Of a stretch of DNA of 64,000 nucleotides, positions 1 through 11,900 are shown in pieces. The DNA lies in the NCBI RefSeq assembly GCF_028389875.1, contig NC_084702.1, forward strand, positions 67,429,582-67,493,581, read 5' to 3'. The stretch's first letter is position 1. Each line of letters starts with the position of its first letter. Under the pieces are notes generated by a model. That model was not told where the DNA came from, made no database searches, and worked only from the letters and a program-made list of their open reading frames with translations. The translations under genes and the position numbers were made by a program. The stretch is from Rhea pennata (lineage: Eukaryota; Chordata; Aves; Rheiformes; Rheidae).

Positions 1-167
1 AAGTTGCACAGAGAGGCTATGGAGTCTCTTTCTCTGGAGATATTCAAAACCCACTTGGATGTGATCCTGTGCAAAGTGTTGAATGTGACCCTGCTAGAGC
101 AGGGAGGTTGGACTAGATGATCTCCAGAGGTCCCTTCCAACCTCAACCATTTTGTGATTCTGTGAAC
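1..167 (+). repeat. CR1 LINE 3' end (truncated by window edge)
   Basis: The sequence reads GGAGATATTCAAAACCCAC, then a GGTTGGACTAGATGATCTCC core, then a TTTTGTGATTCTGTGA tail. This is the standard 3' end of avian CR1 on the + strand. The apparent open frame from 117 is not a gene. Confidence 0.9.
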
Positions 168-2973
168 TTTAGTGAGCTGAGGATTCTGCCTTTGTGGTTT
201 GGATTTATCTTCAGCTCAAATATAGGTTTAAAGCTCATTGTGAAACCTATTTTCTCAATGTTGATTTTCCTATCCTGTATCATCCTTAAAGTCTTTGACT
301 TGTATAATGTAATCAGAAGCAAAAAGATAAAAGAAATGTATAATCATTGTTTCAAAAAAAATTGGCCAGCAGAATCTCTTGTGATCCTAATAGAAATTTC
401 AGGAGCAAACAAACATTTTAGATGATATCTTTAGCTGATGAAGGGGTAAGCTGTGATTCTTGGCAGTAGCAGTGGACTAGAGTTGATGACCCAAGAGGTC
501 AGCTCCTGTCTTTATGCTTGGAATTACCACCAGCATTTCACTAACCCTTATTCTGTAAAGATGCAAGCTTGTATGCACCACTGTAACTTCATAATACTCT
601 GCAATGTGGGGTAAATGCTCACTTTGCTTTTGGATATGACATGATAAATATTGTTGACGGCAGCAGCAAAGCAGTCTGAATGCATTTTAGTTCCCTTTTC
701 TCCCACCACTTCTTGCCTAATATCCTGAGGAGAGCAGTTTTCTTTACTAATCTTGGTAATGAAACCCACAAGCAGCATTCTGATGCAAACCCTTGCTGAG
801 AAAGGGAGCTCTTAGCAAACCGAGCAAACTGTTAAGGTGATAAACTACTGGATTGTCTCACTGAAGGAGTCGATTTATTTCCACCTTTATCCAAATATTG
901 GAGAGCTTTGAGGAATCCAAGTAAGTTTTTGTACCTATTTGTTTTGGAAATAAAATACAAAATTCCAGGAGAATCTATAATCAGTATAAGGTGTTACATA
1001 GAACCTTATATATGTGGAAATTTTAATTGTAGATTTTACTTGCAATTAGTTGTAGAGCTGAAAAGATGATAACATATGGCAATACAAAGTTGACAAAATG
1101 GCCTATTCTCTCTCATAATAGTATGTTTGGTTCTGAGAAATTTTACTAAGAGCAGTCTTAATTTTAACAATCATTGCATTTTAAAAAATAACAGGAATGC
1201 TATCTCCAGAGGCAACTTCTAGTGTTTCCTTTTCTATTATTTGTGATTGGTTCATTGCTAGGTGGGGTATTTTTTTAATTTAGTCTAGATTGGAAGATCA
1301 ACTTAAGTATGTATTCTACTTGTAATGGGTCATGGAAGATACTTTCCAGCCAGTAGTCAGAATGGTACATAATGGCTAAAAACTGCACAAAATTTCTTTT
1401 AAAATCATGTAGGATCTTGAATTGCTAAAAATAACAGTAGGAACTTTTGAGTAGCAGGAACTTAAGTTTTTCTTGCTTTAGAACTCAGACATTGCATTAG
1501 CTTTAGTAGAATAACTAGAGTAAAATGAAAGATGTTCATAGGGCAGTCACTGTACATCCTGTATACGTGAGTAGGGCTCTGAGTAAAGAGGCATCTGTAT
1601 GCTTCATTCCTTGGCAGACTTTCTAGGAAATTTACAGTAGTCTGAAATCTGTTGATCAGTATATAAAAAGAAATAATTTTAAAAACCCAAACATTAAATA
1701 TTGTGAAATTGTGTGCTTGTGCTAAACCAAGTTGATAAAAAATTATCAAAATCCTTTTTCAGAAGGGATATTATTTAACCTGGTTCTACTGGACATAGGA
1801 TCTTGGTGGAAAACAGCAGCTCACAGGCTTCAGCTGCTGAAGAATGTGGTGCCAATAGTAGGTAGTTTTTCTGGTTTTGAAATAGGCAAGTACTAGAAAG
1901 AAGGAAGGAAAGTGAGAATTTGTGCTGGAGTTATCAGAATGTAAGATGGAGAGATGAGATGATCATGTATGGATAGATTCTTTTTGGCCTGGTGCATTGG
2001 CTGTGGCAACAATAGTTTGAGATCAAGCTGGGATGTCATCTGACTGTCCTGGTCTCCGTGTGACCTGGGCAGAATGAACTCTATTGTCCTATCATATTGC
2101 TGCAATGTGATGTAGTTGGTCGTACGGTAAAAGATGCAAAAAAAAAGAGCAGTGACAGGAGAGAGAAAACAGGTGTAAAGGACGATGCAAAGGAAAAGAT
2201 AAAGCTTGAAGAGTGATCATACTGGAGCACCAAGCACTACACTAATTTTGACAATCACATATCCTCACAAATATGCTTGTTTCATCTTACTGGTATTGGA
2301 GATATATTTATAAAGGCATTCTCAGGACAAAATAGAATCTGTTGCTCTTTCTTCATGGAATCCTTTAGAGTTCTGTCCATCTTCTCCATCCCTGAAATCT
2401 GTCTTTAAAAATCCCAGAGAGCAGAGGGTGGAATAGCTTGTTTCTTCATTATTTAGTATCTGGTGAGTGCTCATTTCTCTGACATATCAACCATTTTGTC
2501 AGCAAGTCTTTTTGTTTGGGCAGATGCTGTCTTTCTGTCTTCTTTTCATACTTTTCCTACCTACGTTCATGGTACGGAGTATTGCAACGTTTGAGCTCCG
2601 CTTTTCAAATGCTGAAAGCACGCTCAGAGGGAGTCTTATTTAACTGGTGGTTATAACTAGACTAAAGGGCAAGAAAAGCAATTTGGAAATCACTTTTCTC
2701 AAAACAAAAAAGTGTAGACTAATAATAATTCTAAAGTGTCTCTGTCTGGAAAAGGAAACAGTCAAGCAATAATTTATCAGGAATTCGAAAACGTATAGTA
2801 TCTTCTGCACGCAGCTGAACTCCTTCAAATCTATTAATGTCAACAGAAGCTAAATAAGGCATCTATGTTGCAAAATAATTTTCAGATCTGTATTTTTCTA
2901 TAACTTTCAATTGTAGTTTTCCTTGACTTTTCTTTACAGTTCCTTATTTTCAAACTCTTTTCAGTTGTCCCAT
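168..2973. other. Upstream intron or flank, no gene seen
   Basis: AT-rich sequence between two CR1 tails. No open frame with family-like sequence and no promoter-like GC rise was found. It probably lies in the 5' intron of FYB1, because exon 1 needs an upstream non-coding or Met-bearing exon. Confidence 0.5.
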
Positions 2974-3241
2974 GTGACAGGACAAGAGGCAATGGGCAGA
3001 AATTGAAGCACAGGAAGTTCCGCCTGAACGTGAGGGGGAATTTCTTCACTGTAAGGGTGATGGAGCCCTGGAACAGGTTGCCCAGGGAGGTTGTGGAGTC
3101 TCCTTCTCTGGAGATATTCAAGGCCCGCCTGGATGCAACCCTGTCTAACAGGCTCTGGGAGACCCTGCTAGAGCAGGGAGGTTGGACTAGATGATCTCCA
3201 GAGGTCCCTTCCAACCTTACTGATCCTATGATTCTACGATT
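2974..3241 (+). repeat. CR1 LINE 3' end with reverse-transcriptase ORF tail
   Basis: It begins GTGACAGGACAAGAGGCAAT and includes a short open frame at 3003-3194 with RLPREVVESPSLEIFKARLD, the C-terminus of the CR1 pol protein. It finishes in CCTATGATTCTACGAT. It is the best preserved CR1 copy in the window, hence probably the youngest. It is 5'-truncated and inactive. Confidence 0.95.
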
Positions 3242-3665
3242 TATCTTGTCCCTTACTTAGAGCTCAGTTCCTTCAGTGGTTACCAGCTACTGTGGATCTT
3301 TTGCTGTCACAGAATTCATGAGCATACATTTCTACTGAAAAATATAGTTTTTTAATCTTTCTTTCATTAGTTTCCAGCAAACTTACCAAGTTCTTTTTTC
3401 TTTGCAAGATTCTGAGTTTTTAAAAGGACTGTATAGACCCCATTACTTGGGACTAGAAAGGAAAAAGTTTACAGGTGAGAAGCAAAAAGATTTTTTTTTC
3501 CTTCATAAATCAGGTCTGCATGTATTTTTGTACAATTATACATTTCTTGTACAGTCAACAGTTACATATCTTTCATTTGCTTAATATTTGCTTAAACATT
3601 TACTTAAAGGATTGCATGCATAATGTCTGCTGTTCCTTTGATTGATCCAGTGTTGCTATTTGTTT

Positions 3666-3704
3666 GAAGTTGATGTGAAATGTGTGTGAAGTTGATGTGA
3701 AATG
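3666..3704 (+). repeat. Short direct repeat GAAGTTGATGTGAAATG x2
   Basis: Two perfect 17-nt copies are separated by TGTGT (period 22). This looks like a local slippage duplication. Confidence 0.85.
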
Positions 3705-5384
3705 GTATTTTCACTATACTGAGACTGGAAAGTAAATAATGAAAGTATATTTATGCTATTTTTTTTTCTAATCAGACTGCTAGTAGAGACTGAAATATTC
3801 ACAGTAAATTTAGGAAAAACAGAGTTGGTACCTTTTTATTTCTTGTTCTCTTTATACTGTGCTTCTATACAAAAATGTGCACCTATACTGAAAATAAAGA
3901 ACTACAGTTGTTTACACTGAAGCTTAAGATCTAGTCCTGGAAGAATTTTGCACAACTGTATCCTGGTATCTGTGTGGGGCCTTGTTAAAGGCAATAGGAG
4001 TCTGAAAAAGGACTGTGTAGACAAATGTCCTAGCTGAATTTATGGCTTGAGAATCAAAAACTGGATATTGTTCTAGATTTGAGCAAATAAATTTGAATAA
4101 TGTAACTATCTCATCTCAAAGCAAATATTGTGCACCTTGTGTGCTGCCTCCAGTTCACAACAGGAGCTGAAAGGCCAAAAATATTTTGCTTTGAGTTTCC
4201 CAATAGACTGCAAACAGGAAGTTCAGAAAATAACCCAACCGGTTATTGCATGAGACACTTCTGTCCAACAGGCACTTCACCTTTAGGTGAAAAGGGTAGA
4301 GGTTAACTTAATCTAACTTCGTAATCTTTTCAAGTTCCTATTTCATGAGCTACAACCTCTTGTTTGTGCTAACAGAATAGGTAATTGCTATCCCTTCTGG
4401 GAAAGGAAATAGAAAGAGTGGGCATCATTCTATGAGCAGAGCCATGAATACAAGATTCTCTTTTTCCCAGTTCCCCATCTGTCTACATGGCCAGAAGGTT
4501 GGGCATTAGAATCCACAATATGGTTCCTAATATAAAACAAGCCTGTTAAAAGAGGAATTGATGACATACATAAAAGTGAAATGGAAAGATTTCACAGATT
4601 TTCCTGCTCTCTTAATTGTTATCCTTACTTACTACTCATTATGAGTAAATGAGAGAGGATACATTGTTCATTGTAAGCCTTGCACATCCCCACTACCTAT
4701 GCTTTTTACTCCTGAAAGAACTTGTACATCTGCATGGCTTGGGAAAGGTTTGAGGTCTGTTCACACTGCGGGAAAAAGATTAATTAAAAGAAATACACTG
4801 ACTTCAGTAGGTCTTAGAGAAAGTAAGCTGTATTAACATGGTTAATTGTTTAATGCATTTGAAAGCATGTATTGATGTAATTGGTGTTGCTGTTGCAAAA
4901 ATGTAGAAGACTGCTCAGAAACCACAGGTCATAACAAGAACAGTTTTCTTCAAAGCTCCAAACTTCTATTAGGACTATTTGTTGAATGTATCTTGTCCAG
5001 AAGCTTCACATTACTGTAGTTTAACACAGTAAATTATCTTAAATTTCAGCTGGAACAGGGAACAAAAGAATCAATTTATTCCCATAACTTATGAAATAAA
5101 TGTGCCCAAGTTGGCCAAGCAGCTGATCAGATTGTCATTTACAAGTCCTGAAGACTTTAAGCACTGAGGGGAAGTGTTAATATTCCTGATGATTTAGATT
5201 GTTACATAACTTACAAAGAAAAAATAATGTATTAGAACAAGTCAAGAGAGATCAGAGCAAGAAAGATTTGTTTTTCTTTTTGGCACTGCAGTTAGCTTAG
5301 CTTTCTGTTTAGGTGGGTAAAAGCAATGCTTTTGAAGTATCATACGGGAAATCTTGAATGACTGATGATACACACATCTCTGCA

Positions 5385-5400
5385 GTGTGTGTGTGTGTGT
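5385..5400 (+). repeat. (GT)8 microsatellite
   Basis: Eight perfect GT units follow TGCA. Preceding CACACA at 5371 may form a small hairpin. Confidence 0.9.
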
Positions 5401-6992
5401 ACCAGGCAGCAGTAGATAGCTTAAATCTGATAATCTCCATAGTAAATGTGAACTTCCTCCCTTCCCTACATGAGCAAAAGAGAGCAATTTGGTGCTCCAG
5501 GGAGAGGTTTCATGTATGGCACTTTTTTTGGCTGCCTTTATTATAAGTAACTCTGTAGTACAATACACGATTTGGAGTGACTGAATTTGCTGGTGATACT
5601 GAAAGAATAGCAAATTTTTTTAAAAAAGATATAAAAGTCAGAGGTAAAACTATTCTTACAGGACAAACAGTTCACGTAATGTAGTACAATCAAATAAAAG
5701 GCAAAGAGCTGACAACCCCAATTTGGAAGCTCATGTGAATGAAGTTAAAATTGGTATATGACTGAATATGCACTGTCACTGACCTCGTGCCCTGCACTAC
5801 CAAGTGAATACACAGGTCTTCCTTCTATCTCCCAAAGCTTTTGTTCAACCCTTTCCTTATTTTGCTTTGTATGATAGTCTTTTGCTTTTAAACAAATGAT
5901 TCAAAGCTCTTCCTAGTTATATCATACCTGTTCTATATAATCAAACTTAAATTTGACCCCCACATCCAAAACAGATCCTACTTAACCGACGTTGTGAACC
6001 TTATATGTCAGCATATTTGCTGACACCCTAGCTGCTGCTGGCTGCTGGGAAAGCAGTCCTGCTGCTGAGGGACCTCAGAACCCAAAAGTGGCCCTGGTCC
6101 AGCACAGTGGGGCCTGTTCCCTTCCCTTGGCCCTGATTTTCATTGGACTTTGAAGTAATTGTACCAAGCATAAACTATATTGCTCTCTGTTTATATTAAA
6201 GACTGATCTTGAAAAGTATTGAAGAGAGCTGACCAAATAAAACACTTTAAAATGAAGCTGTGTTTCACCCCCTTAGAATTTTTCACCTTTTTTCTCTCGC
6301 TTTATCCAAGAAGTTAAATGTTTTTGACAGTGCCTGGGTTTATTGATTGTCCTTTCTTCCAGCTATACTCCATATATTTTCTGTCTACCAATGCATGATT
6401 TTCAGATTCAAAATGGAGAAGAGAAAAAAGGACAAAAGAGGGGGAGGTAAGGAAGAGCAGGGAAGAAAACTGCTGAGAAGGGAAAGGAAAACTGAGCCCC
6501 CCTCCCAAACCAGAAGACTTTGTTTTCATAAAGGAACTTTCAGTTCTCCAGAGAGTGGGCAGAAATAACAGTAGTCTGCTATACAATCCAGGTTTCAACC
6601 CAGTCTATGCTTCTCACTTCAGGTGAGAGGACAGGTATTTTTAAGGATACCTTATTTTTAAAGTAATAGCTATTTATAATATATTTAACAAGTGCCAGTT
6701 CCCAATTCCACAAATAAACAGAAATATGATATACACAAAAGGAGCTGAATGACCACCCTCTAAAAGCAGTACCTGCACTGAAAAGATTTAAAAAATTGTA
6801 TAACCACAGTAAGGATCTAACAAAATACTCAGCTTCTTTAGCCTTACAGGAAGATGTGCTACAATATCTCCACAGCCAATCAGTAATACTGTGAGCCTCA
6901 AACCAGGAAACCCTTTAAAGTACAGTATGTGTGAAGACTGCAACTGAGACTTTCTCATTGCTACTGTTTCTTTTTGTTCTTTATGATCACAG

Positions 6993-8139
6993 GATGGCAA
7001 GGCAGATGTGAAGGCACTCATGGCGAAATTTAATGCAGGTAACAGCCCCACAGAGGGTGTTTCTGGAAGCAGCCGACCCTTCAAAGTCCCAGGACAACCC
7101 ATCCATTCAGGATTACAGGCAAGGAAAGCGGCACTTGAGAAATTTGCAAGTCAAGGAAATGCAGCTTCTCCGTCAGGACCCAGTACCTTTCACAAGCCTG
7201 TTCATTCTAAGCCTCCTCTGGGGGTCAAGCCTCCAGTTGATGATAAAGTAGAAAAGGATCCTAAGCCCCCATATTTGAAACCAGTGACACAAAGATTTGG
7301 TGTTCAGCTTCAGGCAACTAACAGAGAAAATGATGGAAAAGCTGGATGCCCTAAGACACCCATCAAATGCAGTGACTTGGCAAAAGAAGAGCCAAAGCCT
7401 TTGTATCCAAAACCTCCAGGGAACAAGTTCCTTAATTCTGCTCCTCAAGAGAAAGAAAAAAAGCCTTTGGGACCTAAATCAAATTTGAATTTTGCGTCAC
7501 AAGAGAATGAGACAACAGTATTTCCAAAAGTAGCTGGAGTTAAGGAAAAGTTCCTAGCTGCAAAACAAGAAAATGAGCCCAAGCCTCCTTTCTCTAAACC
7601 ACCTCTGGCACAGAAACCTTCTGTAAACCATGAAGTTTCCCATAATGAAGACACTTCTAATAGAAATGCTTTTCTGCATAAAGGACTATCAAGCCCAAGA
7701 CCAAAAATAAACTCACTTATAGCAGCACAGGAAACAGATGAAGATAGTAACAATGCTGCAGAAGCAGCAGGCTGTCATTTTTCAAATATGGCTCTGAAAC
7801 CTACTGGCAATTGGTCCAGCTCATCTCAAGTCACCCCCAAAACTATGGAGGAAAAACCTGAAGAAAAGGGAGCGGGTGCCACCAAGAATATCTTTCTCAA
7901 CAAAATCAGTCAGGAAGATTCTGGTTCATCCCCCTCCAAGTTCCTTAAGACAAACAGTGCGTTTGCTGCAGGAAAGTTAATGGGTAGGTCTGAAGAAAAA
8001 GAGGATGGAGACAAGAACTTGGCAGTCCCTAAGCGGAAGGCTTTGCCCGCATTGTTCACACTGGGCCAGCCTCCACAGAAGCCCAGTAGACCCCCGAATG
8101 TGGACCTGGAAAGGTTCAGGAAGAGCAGCACACAAGACA
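6993..8139 (+). CDS. FYB1: FYB1 coding exon 1 (large proline-rich exon)
   Basis: The acceptor is a pyrimidine-rich tract ending in CAG at 6990-6992 and the donor is ACA|GTAAGT. The exon opens in phase 0 with DGKADVKALMAKF, like the longer human N-terminus MDGKADVKSLMAKY. Translation could therefore begin in an unseen upstream exon, or at the internal ATG at 7020-7022, which matches the common human start. An in-frame TGA at 6984-6986 rules out a start just upstream. The protein is disordered, basic and proline-rich. It carries about four spaced repeats of the type EPKPP(F/Y)xKPP, such as DPKPPYLKP, EPKPLYPKPPGNK and EPKPPFSKPP. The LPALFTLGQPPQKPSRPP stretch (about residues 342-359) corresponds to the human proline-rich segment in the region bound by the SKAP1 SH3 domain. 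It has fewer prolines than human but keeps PxKPxRPP. The exon ends in phase 1 after residue 373. Confidence 0.96.
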
Positions 8140-8917
8140 GTAAGTCTTCTCTGTTGTTTTCTTGGGAATTTGGGATTTTTACCCATTTAGTACTGTAGTC
8201 ATTTAATGTGAAATCCTCCCTTCTGTCCAGAAATAACACATGATCTCTACGTCAGACAAATCCCCTTTAAAGCTGTGACCTATGCTTGTGTGTCTTCTGC
8301 ACAGGAAAGAAATTAAAATCATATTCTCACTCCCACAACAATGTAGAGTGTAGGGGCAATGGTTTCTGTATTTGATTTGTTTTTTATTGAAAAGTAATTA
8401 GATGTGGCTGTAACTTACGTCAAACAGTTTAAATATTTCTCTTTACAGATATTTAAGTTCTGACCTCCAATAAATGAGATGTTAATATACTGTGACCTAT
8501 TCTCGAAAGTAACCTCCTGGACACAGCTTGATCGCTATATAAATGATATACTACAACACGTAGTAACCACACCTTTTTTTTCCTTTGCTTTTGACAATGA
8601 TTAACCGCAATGTGCGCTTATAAAATGCTACATTTTAAAGTATATCTAGACAGTTGAATACTACACAAAGCTACAGAATCAAATGTTCCACATGCTCCAC
8701 ATGGAGCTGCTTGGATTTTAAAATCAGATCTCAATCCAGAATCTATAGAGTTTGTACACTTAGTGTCTCTGTGAGATTTACACGATTTCAGCAGTTTGTA
8801 GCAGCTGAAGCTCTGTTTCACTATTTTTATGAAGAAGCAAGCCTCTGAACTTTCTGATGGTTGTAATCTAGGCTTACAGCTTAAAGCTTGTGACTAAGTT
8901 TACTTAAAAATTGACTC

Positions 8918-8963
<46 letters not shown>

Positions 8964-11900
8964 TTCTTTAACATATTTGATATATTTGGGAGTGTTTATT
9001 TACTTGTAGAAAATCTCCTTACAGTAATGCACATTTCTGTAAACAAAAGATATTGCTTTGCCTCCACTTCTTCAAAGAGTCTGCTTCAAAACATGCTTTT
9101 CACCACATAAGATCAGTTGTAACAAATATATAAATTGTTTCTGGGGCAAAAAGATGTCACCAAAAATCTGAGGCCATAATTTAGAGATGTAATTTACTAA
9201 AGTTATAATCAGAAATTTGATGTCAGTTCCTAAAAGGAGAGATGAGTTTTTTCAAAGGTTCTTGATGTCCTTAATTTTCCTATAAACCATATGCATTTAA
9301 AAATTTTGAGTTAAGGTTCCTCCCTTCCCCGCAAAGTATTTTAAGCATTCTTTGATTTTAAAATGAACTACCCTTATCTCTTAGCTGCAGTGGATGATTT
9401 CAGGAGCTACACTTCTAATACAAGCTTTGCAGTAGCTGATAATTTCAACTACTTTGAAAGAGGCTTTCTCTTTTTTTTTTTTTTTTTTCTTATAGTGTCA
9501 GGCCCTTGGAACAATGGTTACATAAGAAACATGATCACATTTTTAGATCAAAGTTCTAAACTATATAGGTCCAAAGGAAAGTGTTTTTGATCTGAGTGCA
9601 TCTTAGAGAAACAAGGACAAAAAAAATTATTACTGTGTTATATTTAGTTGGTGGATTGTTTTATAATGCATTGAGCTGAGGAGCTATTTCATCTAAAGTA
9701 GAGAATATATTCAGTCCTTACATTTATTTTTAGCTCAAGTTATTTTAACCACCATTAAGTCCTGCAACAAATTGCACTAGGTGATACACAGAAGTAAATA
9801 ATTTGTGATAATGAAGGATGTTTCACATTAGCTTCCATGATCTCCTTTAAGAATCTCTCTTAGATGTAATTAGATCAGATTTGAACTCTTTAATTTTCAA
9901 TATAGTCAATGAATGAGGGAGATGCCCAGTGATGTGATTCAAAGTGTGTAAGTTAGATGGAGTTGACAACAGATGCTCTGAATAACCCCACGCTATTCGT
10001 GTGCAATACTTCAGGTACATCAATGAAACTTAATTGATATGAAGTTTGTCCTTGTGTTTTGCTTATTCAGAATATAACATTGCATGGGCTCCTGTAGTTT
10101 ACAGTGCACCAACAAATGGCCTTCTGGAGAAAGAAGACATTGAAAAGGATTCTGACCAGATAGAACGGATCAGAGATGAGTGTCTCTAACGACAAAATAG
10201 CACACTAAAAACTCAGAGTATGCATAAACTTTATATTCTGTTATTTGCTACTTAAAAATTAATAGTATATCTGTAACCTAAAATGTACTTTGATGTCAGC
10301 TGGTGCATTCTGGTTTTCCTGAGTCATTCTACATTTATGAAAATGTTCTGACAAATTCATGACCAGGGCCAAATCCTTAAATGTTGTAAATTTGTGCATC
10401 TCTTTAAAAGAGCTTTGTTGATTTACAACAGTTTGAGCAGCTGTCCCTTCTCCACAGAGCACTGTTTAGCACGGCTGGCTTTACTCCAGTGCCCAGGACA
10501 ATCTTAAAATGGACAGAAAGCATTTTCAGCAAATGACACCAGAGACTGTGAAAAATAGTCCCAGAGATTAAACAAAAACAATAACAACTTTACTAGCTAG
10601 AACTTCCAGAAGCCCTGATCAAAGCTCAAAAACACTCCTAACTGTAATTAATTACAAAATGATGGTGCTTGTATTATTTTTTACTAAGAGAAAGATGAGC
10701 TTATTTTTTCTGGTTCCCATGCAGTTATTGTCTCAATGCATCTTTTCATCCTGTTTTCTTTAAAATTGAGGGTTAGAAATATATATTCTAGGCACTTAAA
10801 ATGAAGACTGAGGTTGTCGTGTGAATAGGGCTATAAGAATAATACCGGAACTATTGCCAGAAGGAGAATCTCAAGTGGTCCCTAACCAGCATGAGTGGAG
10901 CCACAGCCTGGGTGAGTCACCCTGCCAACGAGGGCCTGAGGACGGAGCTGCCCCATGCCGCGGCACAAGCTGTTCGCAGCACCTGTCGCAGACTGCAGGC
11001 CTGACTGAGTAGAATGGATAGAGCAGCCGTGGTCTTCTCTACCTCACTCTCTTCTGGTCAGGGCAAGACGGAAAGATTTAGAAAGCACATGGATGTGAAG
11101 CTGTTTCTATTGGCCCTGAATTTTTAGCCTTCCCCTGTAAAGTCTACACGGTAGCCTTGATGTTGTGTTTGGCTTCAATTAATGCAGATCATTTTTGTGT
11201 CCAGAACTCTATGTATAACATTTTTGGTGGATAAAGCAGGTTTCTAAAACAAATCCTAAACAACTAGTTTTCAAGTTGACAAAGTGTTATTCATTGCTTT
11301 TGGATTTCTTGGAACATTAGACCTGAATGACAAACCTACCTGCTCTGGAAAGAACAGACAGTTCAACTGAATTGCTTTCTTTTTCTTTTCTTTTCTTTTT
11401 TCTTTATTTTTTTTTTTAACTGTCATTTCAAGAATCAAAGTCGTGTCAGGAAGATGCCACCCCCACAGCACAAGATCTTTCTGCTCATTACTTTGTCTTC
11501 ATAAACAGTAGCTTATCATAGCTATTTTATTTTCTACTGTGATGCAGATGCCAAGTAACAGGAAGAACAAGCAATGGGAATGGCTTTGTGATTCAGCAAG
11601 GCATTTGAGATTTGAAGTATTTATTTATTTATTTATTTCCTGATCTGTGCTAGGACAAAAGTCAGGCTTTGTGGTGTCCCTTGTGAAGAGAAAAGCTCTA
11701 CACAAGGTAGTTCTACTTATGTTAGGGGCACATGCCTGGGATACAAAAAACCTTGTACTGCCTTATTTGAACCAAGAGTTTAAACCTGGCTTTCTCAGTA
11801 ATACCAGATCAGTCCTTTTTTGTTTGTTATCCTTTCCCACTGAAGCTGCTTTACTGTGATTTCATAATCAAGTATTCACTGAGCATGAAATAACTTTGTA

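Larger units (their letters stand above)
3242..6992. other. Upstream intron or flank, no gene seen
   Basis: Non-coding AT-rich DNA. It has a 17-nt direct duplication (3666-3704), a (GT)8 tract (5385-5400) and a somewhat GC-richer stretch with CTGCTG runs near 6030-6140. It ends in the pyrimidine tract of the exon 1 acceptor. No first exon of FYB1 could be supported. Confidence 0.5.

Noticed and set aside
3003..3194. Open frame with RLPREVVESPSLEIFKARLD
   Set aside because: It is the C-terminal scrap of a 5'-truncated CR1 LINE, not a host gene.
1..6992. Search for the FYB1 promoter and first exon
   Set aside because: No GC rise, initiator context or Met-bearing exon in the right phase could be supported; the first exon probably lies upstream of the window.
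7173..8239. Several open frames on the minus strand and in other + frames across exon 1
   Set aside because: They are shadows of the FYB1 proline-rich exon, which is firmly identified and joined in frame to 17 more exons.
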